DNA from: Heliopora coerulea
Taxonomy: Eukaryota > Cnidaria > Anthozoa > Scleralcyonacea > Helioporidae
DNA length: 64,000 nt
Direction of reading: 5' to 3'
Assembly: GCA_030142905.1 (NCBI GenBank)
Contig: JASJOG010000035.1
Span: 1,732,001 to 1,796,000 of the forward strand
Shown: in pieces, positions 12,893-24,600 of the stretch
Position numbering within the stretch: position 1 is the first letter of the stretch
Layout of the letters: the number at the start of each line of letters is the position of its first letter
Program-made: the position numbers and the translations under genes
The notes under the pieces: model-generated
The model's input: only the letters and a program-made list of their open reading frames with translations
Told to the model about the DNA's origin: nothing
Database searches by the model: none

Positions 12893-13040
12893 AATAATAC
12901 GCATACGCTAATGTTTTTATCAATTCGTGCTAGACGAAAACAGTAATTTGTGAGAAAACAACTCAAGGGAATAAAGCGCACAAGGCAAAGCTGCTTTTAT
13001 TCCCTCGTGCCAGACAAAAACAGTATCTTGTAGCAGATTA
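12893..13040. repeat. Two imperfect ~70-bp direct repeats
   Basis: Two adjacent copies share the block TTTTAT(C/T)xxxTCGTGC(T/C)AGAC(G/A)AAAACAGTA. They lie 200 bp upstream of the KCTD5-like start codon. Any promoter role is speculation. Confidence 0.5.
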
Positions 13041-13245
13041 AGTGGAAGAAATATGTTGAGCTAAACAGGAAAGACAGCGCAAACGTACGGTCATATCTAG
13101 GCCAAACATATCCGAGAAATTGCACATCTTCCAGGAAAGGCCTGACGACGCGGGCTGTTTACTAGGTTGGGCTGGATTAGCTAATGATCAGGCGCAGGTG
13201 AGGACAATTAATTGCAGGCTCCCTCCCGGACTAAAAATCGAAAAT

Positions 13246-16200
13246 ATGGCGGACAGTAGGGAGAAGGAAGGCGAGAAAAGATCCAAAAGTTGGGTAAAAT
13301 TAAATGTAGGTGGTACACGCTTCTTGACGACAAAGACTACGTTAAGCCGAGACCCAAAGTCCTTTTTGGCTCGGCTAATTCTTGAGGACCCTGAGCTGCC
13401 CTCGGACAAAGTAAATGGATTTTTGTCATTAACTCTTTTTGTCTGACGGATCTTAGCCCCAGTTCTCAGTTTAAACATGGTTAGTAATATCGTTTAACTG
13501 ATGTGATCTCACTCTATATTTCAAAGGACGAGGTGGGTGCGTATATGGTGGACAGAGATCCCAAATATTTTGGGCCAGTATTGAACTATCTTAGACACGG
13601 TAAACTCATCATTGACAAAGGCTTGTCCGAAGAAGGTTCGTGAATTTAGCTTTGCTTACGAATATTGAATAAGCTTCCCCGAACTTTTAGAATTTTAACC
13701 GTTTAAAAATTGTTCATTTGATTACTGCAGGTAAAGCATTCTTGTTTCGAGATTTCTGCCTCCACATTTCGTGGAAAAAATAGACCTTTAGCTGTGAATT
13801 AAAAGTAATTCTACTTGAATGTTTACTGTAGCGAGATTGAAGTTGGAAACGACAGTTTTGATGGATTGTAACTTGAAATCCTTGATCATTTGGATCAAAT
13901 TTGATATTGTCCCATATCTCCTTGAAGGGGAGGGGCAATATTTAAATGTCCCATTTCTTCCTTTCATATATTGTCCCCTTGCCAGTTTAGATTTTCAGGG
14001 GAAAAATTGCAAGTTAAGTCATTGGTTTGTTGATCATTATCACTGTCTCTCTTTTTCTGTTCAATTTGTGTTGTTTGAATTTCAAATTATGATGAACTTG
14101 TTTCTCAGTTGTTATTGCGAACTAAAGTGAATGAACCAAGTGGATAAAAACAGACAGAAAATGAAATAAAATTTAAGGCAATCTATAAAAATATCAACTG
14201 CAATATATTTCAATGTTGACATTTTTAGGAAAAGTAGAGTCTCTTTAACTTTCAACTATGTTTTTATCAATGTGACCAGTTAATAGTCATGTCACACAGT
14301 CTTGGGAAACAGCTCCATTCAAATTTTGTTAGCTGACCACATGATATTAGGCTTTCGAATGGTAGTTTTCTCGCTTGATTTTTCAATTATGGCTGCTGAA
14401 ATTGAACCTCTGCTATATTAAAACTGATATAAGATGTTTCCACAAGATTTATAGTGGTTCTTGCAAGCTTTTAGAAAAGCTTACTTTTTAGGGAACATCA
14501 AAAAGCTATGGAAAGTTCTTTAAAAGTATATATCCAAAATAACCTTGAGAAGTCCTTCAAAATCAAAAATTAAAGCTATGTCTGAAAAAAGGAAGTCTGA
14601 TCTTTCTTGTTTCTTATTTATCCTATCTACCATCAGCATATCAAAGACCAGGTAGCATTCAAATTGTCTTTAGCTGTTCCTGTTTATCCACTGGTTATAT
14701 GGAACTGGTGGAGGTTGTTTTGATTAGTTGGTGTGTTATTTTACTGGGAAATATACTTGAATAGTCCTACAAGAAAATTCAAGTCAAGGGCTATGAACTC
14801 TGTTCCAAAACAAGCTGTTAACAATGCTAACTTTAAGAGTTACATTAAAATGAGTCCCACATTTTTAGTGCTGCTGTCATCATGATGGCAGTAGTCGAAT
14901 ACAATAATTTTATGAAAGTGTATCTGCAGCATGCCAGCCATAATGGCAGGTTATGTACCACCAGCATGAAAACCATCTATGTCACCTGAATTTTTTCAGT
15001 CCTTCCACTTATTTCCAGTCAGACCTTCCAAGATTATTATGTTCATGTCTTGTAGATTAGGGTCTTAGTAACATTGCAGGATCAGAGGGGTCAACTGACT
15101 CTCTCAAGAGAACATTTATCATATATTACTTTCAAGAAATGGGACAGAAACTGAGCAAGCATACTCTATTGACATTAGAAAGGAACTACAGCTGAACCCA
15201 TGTTAAGCAGCCATCCTCGGGTAGATGGCAAGTGGTTGCTTAAAAGGGGTTGGCCACTTAACAAGGACTTGTCACAGACTAGAACAAGGTGTGGTACAAA
15301 GTCACTGTATTTGGAAACAAATATTCGTGGCATGGAGGTTTGTGAGAACTGTTAATTGTGCATAATAGAAAGCAACAAAATACCAGCAATGCAGTTGTTA
15401 AGGGTAAATGTATTAACAGAGGAGGTGGCTATAGCTTGGAAGTTCCATGGGAATGCCAATTTTCCTGGAACAAATTTTCCATCCTATGTTTGAACAGAAA
15501 GCTTACAAATGAAGGACTTTGATCAAACTGATCTAACCAACCTCTGACTACAGACATTAGATTAGGACAGTCTACAGACTTCCTATCTGAGGCACTCTAC
15601 ACTGTATTTATATGTTTAAAGTAATTATGGTTTAAAGTGCATTGCCTGATAATAAAAAAATTATCACTCTTGGTCAATAGAACTATAAATGTTTGAATTT
15701 TTTATCATTCATTGCCTTCTATTTGAGACTTTCTTCTATCATCAGCTCTCTTAAGAATGGGTGAAACTAGGAGTATTAAATTCCAGATGGCTGCTTAACA
15801 GAGGTGAAAACAACAGAACTGTTATTGGGATGGCCAAAAGGTGTCCATGGTTGCTTAATAGAAGTGGCTGTTAAATAGGGGTTTTATAAGCAATATTTAT
15901 ACTGACAATACTTTCAGGACTATGATAACTGGCCACTTAAAAAGGAGCGGTCACTTAATAGGTGACCGCTTAACAGAGGTTCAACTGTATTCTGTTGGAT
16001 AATATCAACAAGAAATCAACATGACAATGAGTGGGGGGTACATAAAACTAATAGAAGAAAATTGCCCATGAACTCAATGGCCACATTGCTTGTTTGAGAC
16101 TGGTGACCCTCTAATTGAAATTCTGGTTAGGTTACTTTAGGCATTCCAATGATGTTTGACATGACCTACAGTACTTTACCCTTGGGCACCCAGGGCTTAT

Positions 16201-19007
16201 TTCTGTGATAAGTAAAATCATTTGTCATTTGCCGAAGTAAAATGCTGAAGTGTGTCTGTGTCCTGTAATGGGTTACGGAGATAGTGTTTAACTCTTTAAT
16301 GCCCAGGACTTATCCTTGTGATGAGTAAAATTATATCGCATTCCCCAGAGTGCTGTGAAATACTAAAGTGCACCCTTGCCCATTAATGGGTTAAGTAGCT
16401 ATTTCAAACCAGTTGTTATCATATGTAGTCATTTAACTTTCTTTTGACAACAGATATAGTCTGTGTTGATGCAGCTTTATCATTTGTAGGAGTGCTTGAA
16501 GAAGCTGAGTTTTATAATATTACAGAACTAATAAAGCTAACTAAGGACCACATTAAAAAGTTGCAGAAAAACAGACAGGTAGGGCAGTGAATTTCCAAAC
16601 ACTTTGACAAGGTTTGGTTCACATATTACAGTAATGTATATTAGAACTACAAACACTTTTACTCTTCTGTTTCAGAGGTCTTCCTTTTTAGTGAGCACCA
16701 AGCTTTTTGAGTCTCATTCTTTAATCTGCAATACACTTGTTTACCCTATTTCAGAATCATCGTCAGGGTAACATGATGAGAAAACTTCATGAATTGACAT
16801 CTCTTGTTTACTCTCATGGCAATTCTCTAGGAACTGTCCTAAAAACAGTTAGCTGGGAAATCTCTTTGAAAATGTCAAGTCAGAACCCACTCATGCTAGG
16901 AATTGTCCTGACCAGAAATACATTTATCTAGCATTAGCACAGCACTAAAATTGCACTGATATTCATATACTGCGTTTTGCAGAGCTACAAGCTTGTTGCA
17001 ACTACGGTAACTTCTGTTTTTGATAATTTTCTTTTATAATGAACATCAATTCAGCTCTTCATGAAACACAGTATTGTAGTTAATTATGGTTGATTTGATG
17101 TTAGAACTCAAGATAATAACCATATACCTATATGAATAAAAACTGCACTAATGTGTGATGATAAGATAATTGCATTTTACTGAAAGTGAGCATGAAAAAA
17201 ATTGGCTTCCGTGAAAAATTTCTGCAGTTGTACCGTGTCCATGTCCCAAAACCAGTGTTCTTCAGCCATACTGGCCATTTCTGTGGTTGCTATGTCAACT
17301 AGTTCTATGATATATGTGACTTTTCAAATTTGCCAACCCCTTGATTGCTAAAAGAGTTCAAAAGATCGGTTACAACCATAAGTACTACTAAGAATCCCGT
17401 TCATCCTGGTAGTTAACTCATTAAGGGACAGGGCTTGATGAGTAAAATCGTTTGCCATTAGCCAGAGTAAAGTTTAGTAAGTGCCTTTGCCTCCTTCACG
17501 AGTTAAATTAGAAGTTTACATAGATTTAAAATGTATTAACGTTTTCCCAAATTGCCTCTCAACACATGCCTTTCTCGTCGTTGCAGATGCGATCAAGCAA
17601 ACATGTGTACCGGGTTATTCAGTATCACGAAGACGAACTAACCCAGATGGTTTCTTCACTACCGGACGGATGGCGATTTGAACAATTAATAAGTGTGGGC
17701 AGTAATTACCAATATGGTGCGGAAGATCAGGCAGAGTTTCTCTGTGTCGTTTCACGGGATATCACGGATTCTGAAGAGCCAGGACCTGGAGCCCAGAGTG
17801 AACGAGCTAGGGTATCTGTTTCATTAACATCCTTGCTGTAACATGATAGGAAAATTTCATTATTCATTGCGAACGTCAACCGGCAAGTTCAGTTGATTTC
17901 AGAATCAGCGTCTGGGTAACATGAATAGAAAATTTCACGATTAACACTGCGAAAGTCAACTAGAAAAGTTGAGTTGACTTGAACGGGATTCGAACTGGCA
18001 TCTTCTAGTTTCCGGACCAGTAGTCTCCTAGTTGAGCTGTGTAGTCAATTGGGAACAGTATGTTTGTTTTGTTCATTTAAGTGTGCGACAGAGTCTTCCG
18101 ACAACTTATCCTTACACTAGAGCAGAGGTATTCAACTAAAATTCAGGGGGGTCCAGCTACTCAACTCTCTCCCTCTGTGGGGTCCGTAACCACGAGATAT
18201 TACACGTAACTATGATCCATGGAAAAAATATAGTGGCAACTTCAACATTTTATTAAACATTTTTGTGCTTTTCTTAGTTACAAGTTTATTTCCAAACAGG
18301 AACTTGATAACCCAAAGTCCTAAACATTTATCTTCAAAATATACTTTGCTTCCAGTTCCCTAAAGAACTATTTTTTTAAATGTTGTTCAAGTGAAACTAT
18401 AAATTAATATTAGTACCACAAAAAATGTCTAGCGGTCCGGATAAAAGCCTCTCAGAGTCCGGATCCGGACCGGAGTCCGCCAATTGGTGACCCCTGCACT
18501 AGAGCATCCCTCTCTAGGGAGCTTCTCTGATATATTATCAGCATCTTAGATTTAATCTTCTATTTTCGACAGCGTAGTCTTGGGGATGAGGTCCTCCACT
18601 ATATCCAGTTCAAAATGAGTGCACGTCCCAACTGAACGCCTCCCTCTTGTGAGAAGAGTGTTGTCTAGTTGTCCAACCAAGCATCGCAGGTTTTCTCCGG
18701 GTACTCTACTTTCCTCCTGTAGTGAGAGTAGACCCGTGAGGGGTGGCCCTTACTTAACCTCTCGGAAGAACAGCTTAGCTAGCTGATAGGGTTATTCGAT
18801 ATAAATAAAGACACTTTAACTTTAAAACTTATCAAACGCCCAGCGTGCTTATTAAAGTAAATAAAGTAATCAAGCAACTAGAAATATTTTAGAAGATCAT
18901 TGTTCTTCCTGCACTGGATTTTCCACTATAATACTCTTGACTTCAGTCGCACCAATCAAAATCTCTCTCCCTTTTAGGCTCTGCAAGAACGTGGATCAAG
19001 GATGTAA
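13246..19007 (+). CDS. KCTD5: BTB/POZ adaptor, KCTD2/5/17 type (complete, 5 exons)
   Basis: Coding exons are 13246-13410, 13527-13635, 16490-16578, 17587-17811 and 18978-19007; phases close at every junction and give 205 residues (human KCTD5 has 234). The BTB domain starts at [13 protein letters not shown] and continues through [19 protein letters not shown] in exon 2 and [16 protein letters not shown] in exon 3. Exon 4 carries the subfamily C-terminal domain ([18 protein letters not shown], then [11 protein letters not shown]). The last exon codes only ALQERGSRM plus stop, the conserved tail of KCTD2/5/17. Family role: pentameric substrate adaptor for cullin-3 ubiquitin ligase, implicated in G-beta-gamma turnover. 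The exon 2 donor (GTTCGT) is weak but forced by phase. Start chosen at the Met 15 codons before the BTB fold; an in-frame upstream extension exists but lacks family similarity. Introns hold several MITEs. Confidence 0.95.
15189..15987. mobile_element. pogo-like non-autonomous element in KCTD5 intron 2
   Basis: Ends are CAGCTGAACCC..TTAAGCAGCCA and the inverse TGACCGCTTAACAGAGGTTCAACTG, flanked by TA on both sides, as expected for Tc1/mariner-pogo elements. Subterminal motifs of the GGCCACTTAA type recur in both orientations near both ends. No transposase is left. Confidence 0.65.
16176..16275. repeat. 100-bp TTAACC-ended MITE, copy 1
   Basis: Starts TTACCCTT and ends GGGTTA, with an internal GATAAGTAAAATC...GAAGTAAAAT core. 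Related copies lie at 16288, 17413 and 32780. Confidence 0.6.
16288..16394. repeat. 100-bp TTAACC-ended MITE, copy 2
   Basis: Starts TTAACTCTTTAATGCCCAGG and ends CCCATTAATGGGTTAA, only 12 bp after copy 1 and in the same orientation. Core GATGAGTAAAAT...CCAGAGTG. Confidence 0.65.
17413..17506. repeat. 100-bp TTAACC-ended MITE, copy 3
   Basis: Starts TTAACTCATTAAGG, ends CACGAGTTAA, with the core GATGAGTAAAATCGTTTGCC followed by AGCCAGAGTAAAG. Lies in KCTD5 intron 3. Confidence 0.65.
17978..18048 (-). repeat. tRNA-derived SINE head
   Basis: On the minus strand an A-box-like AGCTCAACTAGGAG is followed about 45 bases later by a perfect B box (GTTCGAATCCC at 17985-17995), the spacing of a tRNA-type RNA polymerase III promoter. 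The flanks repeat a GGGTAACATGA..AGAAAATTTCA motif also seen near 16760 and 17840, probably the body of the same SINE family. Confidence 0.6.
18123..18496. mobile_element. hAT-type MITE with perfect 8-bp target duplication
   Basis: Ends CAGAGGTATTCAACT and the inverse AATTGGTGACCCCTG resemble the common hAT terminus CAGGGGTxxxCAA. The direct duplication CACTAGAG flanks it at 18115-18122 and 18497-18504. The 374 bp have no coding capacity. It lies in KCTD5 intron 4. Confidence 0.85.
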
Positions 19008-20003
19008 TCGCAGAAAGGACAGGTAGTTCATCTTGGAAGACCTGGTGCGTTGCTTAGCAATTTAGATGTATGGGTCCGACATCCCCAAGTACGATTCACC
19101 ATTTTGTTCTAGTTGGCCGCGGGTCGGCTGTCGATTTTTTCGCATTATTATGGATAGTTATGACGTTATTGCAGCACGCCCAACCGGCTCGACTAAAATC
19201 TCTAGTGACTCCATTCGCGATTGCCGAAGTGAACCAGTTAGCAAAGTAAACGTGAGTGGCCGGTTCCTGTTATACGTCTGCTGAACTACCAGAATGCCTT
19301 TTGAAAATCTTGTTGCTGCGAGCCATTAGGCGAGTGGCTATAATCATCTTGTGTTTGAGGTTGGGCTTCCTGTGCATTTGAATGCCGGCGAAATTCTCAA
19401 TTTGAGGATTTTGGTATGTCGGAACAATTTTGAGCCCTCGCGACCGTATGGTCGGCGGCGGATAGTACTTCCTGTCGTCTTGTGCATGCGCAAGTTCACG
19501 CGCACTGCTTTTAGTGTCAGTTTTAGGTAAGTCTCTTATTATTATAATTTCAAACTTAACTTTATTCGTTAATGGAAGTATTCATCGAGGTCACGAACGA
19601 TTTAGTGACACTTCGTACATTGCAAACATGGCTGTACCTACCTCGCAGTATCTCACTTTCTCTAAGATATGGCTAGTTTGTAATGTTAGTCGGAGCAATT
19701 GTCTTTCCATTTGCTTCGGGAATTCAGTGGTTGCATGAAAATGAAAAAAATGCAAAGTATTCTGGTAGTTGTATTTAGCTGACGTAATAACGGGAGCCTG
19801 CTATTAGAACCGCGTCCCCCGCTGGGATATTCAGGATCGGCACAGATCAATTTAGAACGGACTGGGATATCTTGGGGGACGGGAAGTTGCGCGCAAGTTG
19901 TGTAAGGTATTCAAGACAACACAATATTGAATTTGCAATAATATTAGTATTTCCAGTCCTATTTCAGTTGTCCGAAATATTTTGAGTGGTAGCGCTTTAG
20001 TGG
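19008..20003. other. KCTD5 3' flank, gene-free
   Basis: Presumed 3' untranslated region followed by unique sequence. No clear AATAAA was found close to the stop codon, and I see no other gene. Confidence 0.4.
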
Positions 20004-20400
20004 AATCAGAGATATCTCGCTCCCACATTCATCATTCCCTTACCGCTCAGAGCGAGATATCTTGGCTTTGAATGAACGATGGATAAACGATCGTCAAGCT
20101 CTAACCTCAGAAAAACGATTTCTGAGCCCCAGACAGGGATCCAACCCACAACGTTCTGATGACCGGTGAGACGCTCCAACCATTGAGCTACCAAGACTCG
20201 GATGGCGAGCTAAGGTACAGGTTCGATATATGTGCGACCTAAGCGGCAGTAACGATATGTTAATAATGTTATTAATGTGATTCATCGAAAGGTCGCGGGT
20301 TTGACCCCCGTCTGGGGCTCAGAAACCGTTTTTCTGAGGTAAGGGTTTGGCGATAGTTCATGAATCATTCATTCAAGATATCTCAAAGCTCCCACATTTC
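20004..20400. mobile_element. Foldback element with tRNA-like units (copy 2)
   Basis: Left and right parts are inverted relatives. The left part holds a near-complete minus-strand tRNA-like unit at 20125-20196; the right part (about 20285-20340) retains only the T-arm half on the plus strand. Outer arms share GATATCT..GCTCCCACATT and its inverse. It is more degenerate than copy 3 at 36124. Confidence 0.6.
20125..20196 (-). tRNA. tRNA-like pseudogene inside foldback copy 2
   Basis: The minus strand begins GTCTTGGTAGCTCAATGG (A box) and ends with a T-arm and CTGGGGC acceptor half, but the B box has a G-to-A change (GGTTGGATCC) and the D arm is altered. Almost certainly not a functional tRNA. 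Confidence 0.3.
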
Positions 20401-21601
20401 CAACATATATGTTGTAGCTTGGTCTTGTATGAACGGTCCGTTTTCAAAGATGTGGGAGATTGATCAGCACCAAGACATTTGAGATAACCCAAACCGATAT
20501 CCCTAACCAGCCGAGATAGCCCTTAAATTCCAGAGGAAGACGTTATTTCGCTGGCCTCAGAGTGACATCAGGTGACTACTTTACGATTGCCCTGATGCCA
20601 ATCCTAACCCTAGGACAGTTTTCAAAACTAAAGTTTCTCTTCAGATTTTTGATGCAATGTCAGTTAGAGGCCGGCAATATAATTTTTTTCCCCACTCAAA
20701 AAAAACTTCCTTCACCCCGAGACGTCACTTCTTATGTGAAGAGGCCCGCAAGGAAATCGGGTTTCTATTTTAAAATTGTAAATAGAAATGACAGAATTAA
20801 ACTCATTACTGTGCCTCGATCAGTTGTGTTGATCTAAAAACGGTTCGGGTTTAAACCGAAATGATGGCCAGATCGAGGTTACGATTGAGCTCCTAGTCTT
20901 CTACAAAATGCACATGACGTGGCCAACATCTCACGAAGCAAATCGATTCACTGTTTTACGCTCCCGGATCCCGTAACCATTGCAAACTCATCCAAGTACA
21001 AGGAACACACCTTCCTTGAAGACGAGCTAATGACATTTGTGGAAGAAATTTGTCTGAAGAAACTTCTTTGTTGTACCCTCGAACAAGTGAAACTAACAAA
21101 GATTCTGTCAAGCAAAACAGATCGCAATCCATTACCAGCCGACAATTCAAGAAATAGCGTAAGAAGTATACTCCGATGAATAACATCAACCGCAATCATT
21201 TTCGTCTAGTCTATAACTCAAATATTGAGCTGTCACAAGATGTTATTCATCGGAGTATCTTTCTTACTTTGAAACATATCGCGTGTGGAGGGGCTATAAC
21301 GTGTTCAGTCACGAAACGCTTTACAATTGGCCTCGAACCGTGATACAATTCTGGTTTTATTGCAATTCGTCAGGCAACGAATAACATGAACGAAGTGCTA
21401 ATTAAAAAGAATATGCAAGAACCTATTGACGACAAAATTTTCTATTGCAGTTTTTCAATTCAAAGCCAAATTTAATTTTGTTTTCTCAAGTTTTTCACCC
21501 TGTAGCTTCCGAGCGTCTTACTGTTTTCTGAAAATTTAAAATCAAACATTCTTAGCTTCCACATCCCGATGAGGCTATAATTAGACAAGAACCTAAATGT
21601 A
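20401..21601. other. Gene-free stretch between convergent KCTD5 and MBOAT7
   Basis: An inverted repeat at 21150-21270 has arms ACTCCGATGAATAACATC and its inverse about 55 bp apart. TTTATT at 21356-21361 is a possible minus-strand polyadenylation signal for MBOAT7. Nothing else is recognised. Confidence 0.5.
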
Positions 21602-24600
21602 TCAAGTGCTTTTCTTCGAGGATTCCACTTCCGTCTTCGCAAACATTCCATTTTCCATCGCTTTCCTTCTGGGAATGAAAGTGGGCAATACAATAAAAAA
21701 TAAAATGACAATGTGCATGTAGAAGTATAACTGAATCCAAGTTTTCAAGACGTTTCCAATTTCAAGCAGCATGAAACTGCATCCTAGGTATTCGAAAATT
21801 CGATAGAGCAAGAACCAGTTGATCCAGTCGTAGACTTTCCTTAGTTTTTCACTCGACGAAGGCTGAACGACTTGCTCCATACGTGACTCAGCCATGACCA
21901 CAAACGGAACCGCCATGAAGCAAAGGTAATAGCCAGGCATAACACCATGCCAGAAAGCGCTTACAAGTAAAACCACCCACATCCTGTAAGATAAATACTC
22001 GTCGCTTACAACTGACGGTATCGAGAAAGATGGTTACTGTACATTTAAGTACAATGCTTTGGGGTCAAGTCCAGTTTAGCGGATGCACCTGAATTAATTA
22101 GGTAATCGCGGGTTCAACTCACTGAAACTTCTCCCTGACCCTAAAAGGTCAGCGGTTTGTCAGCGTCCGCTAAACTGCACTCTTAACAACAATGTCTTGT
22201 CTTAGCTTCAAATAGTGGTTTTTATCCCTTCCGTCCGGATTTAAACGGAGTTATCGTTCTAGTCTTTTCAGAGTTCAACGAGAGAACTGGCGTAGACCAC
22301 TTGACAAATTAAGACAATTTTGTCAAGTGTCCTTCAAAGCAACTTCCAGTTTGTTTTTGTCATTTTAATGTCCGCCCGAACTCCATCTTTGCCCAACTTT
22401 AATTAAAGGTGTATTGTCAGCCTCGTAACTCAATTTGAAAAACAGGTTACTCGAGACCTGCCTTTTGAGAGACAATTGCACCAGTTTATCATCAATATTT
22501 GCGAATGAATTCGTATTATGCTGACTTTTAAGTAACTTTGATCATTTCTTACAATCAAGCTCTTCCAGCTTATGTCTGGTCTAAACTGTTTGATGTTTGA
22601 GAAACGTGAGAGCTTGGATATATTAAGGTAGATGATCGAGCTTGAAGATCATTCATCTACCTCTGGTCTAAACTGTTAGCAAGCTTGTATTTTGATTGAA
22701 AGTTTTGCGAACCATGCTTCTGGGGCCGGTCGTGGAATGTGACGTCTCCCAAAAAGGTAGCTGTTCGTAAGGATTTTTGTGATAAATTTGTAATTGGAGG
22801 GTGCCTGTGAAGCGTAGATAAGTGAAGATACTCGGCTAATTTCAAGTCGTGAAAGTCACAGACGAAGGTGACGAGAAGCATGAATTTATGTTCAACTTAA
22901 AATCTTCTAAAATGTCTTCATCTCTTTTCCTGAGACGTGTTCTAGAGCCACTCACACGTGCACAGAACGAGGGATCTCAAAAACTTATCACATTCTACTC
23001 CCATCTCTCCCAAAATGCCCGTTTAAAAATTCACGTCTCATAAAACGCCCTGGCGTGACTTACCTGTATTTCTTAAACGGCAATTTTCGGTGCACATATG
23101 CGAAAAGCCACCACTGCACAGTCATATTCCAGTTCTTCATAGTGAACCGCATATTTGGAGCGAACTCCACACCATAGACATTGATATTGTGAATAGTATC
23201 GAAGCTGGGGAACAAAAATAAGAGAAGACAGTCAAATCAATTTTGAATAAAAAAGCGACTTGCCTCTGCGTGGCTTTCGAACCTGATCCAATCTTAGACG
23301 GTCAGTTGGATAAATAAGTTCGTTTTTCACGAGTTCGAAGATTGATGGAGAACGCAGAAAGGTTGCCAAGATTCTTTACTGCCACTCCCAAAATGAGCTA
23401 AACCGTTCGGTTTACCCAACAGGCTTGTTTTCGTATCGGATTTGATCAGGGTTCAAAAGACGTGTCTTAACCCCAATGGTTGGTGATTCTACTGAAGAAA
23501 TATTTCACCCCTTCGGATCCGTTTGATATTATGTAGTAAAATCTCTTCATATACGTTCTTGACAAGTATATAGATTTTTATATTGATTTTTTTATAAAAG
23601 TACAACTCACCTTATGTAAGGTGAATTGTGCCGTAAGATTGCCACAACTCACCTCAAACGGGCGGAAGGCGGTACTAAACCAGCTGGACAATATCACTAT
23701 ATGGCTGGCGAAATTTTTCATGAAATTACGCAATACGATTGGTGTGTATGACAGTTCAGCGGTACGGAACTCTTCTAGGTTGCCCATGCGCATTACCCTT
23801 CGTTCTGACGACGATGTTTCGGCGGGAAAATTGAACTACAAGTGAAAGTGCACCTTGCATATCCATTGACAGTTTCGGAACAATAGAATGTATTCGAACA
23901 CATATTTTGGTTTTCTCAACAAACGTTTTGGTAAAAACGAAGAGAACGAGTGGCTAACTAATGTAAACATGCATGAAGCGACCTGAACAGGTTAAAAGGT
24001 AAGGTAGGCAGCCACAACCGTTGGAGAACACTGAGTCCGGTCACTTAAATCACCAATCAGATGTTACCTCATTGCACTCATGAACAGATTTTTTACGTCA
24101 AAATTGCGCATTGTTTGTACTACGAACTTATCTCCAACATTAGTTCATCGGTGAATGATTGATGATAAATTCATTTCCACGTCATGTTCTACTCAGTTGC
24201 TGAGACATTAATTTAGTTTAGAAGCCAGTTTGCCCAAGGCAACTGACCATACATCAAAAAATGGCAAATTTCCCTACTTTGACGGGAGAAACGTCAGCAA
24301 ACAAGAAAGTTTATATCACTCCCTGAAATTTTTTTTTCACAGGAGAAATAGGTTGTACAGATTTATCATTATAAATTTGTAGGATTTTTAAGAAAGCTGA
24401 CATGATACATTTTGACTAGTGGGGAAAAAATGGTCTGCCCAATTACTGCCTTTCAACTGCATGATTTTTATTTTGAACCATTTCCCAAGTGGAAATCTTT
24501 GTACATGTATACTTAATACCTTCTTGTCACTATTAACATTTTCTTAGTCTGTCAGTATGTATTAAAGTTTTTGTGGCTAACATTTTTGTGCAAACCTCTG

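Noticed and set aside
20919..21199. Overlapping open frames on both strands
   Set aside because: They overlap an inverted repeat and show no homology I can name.
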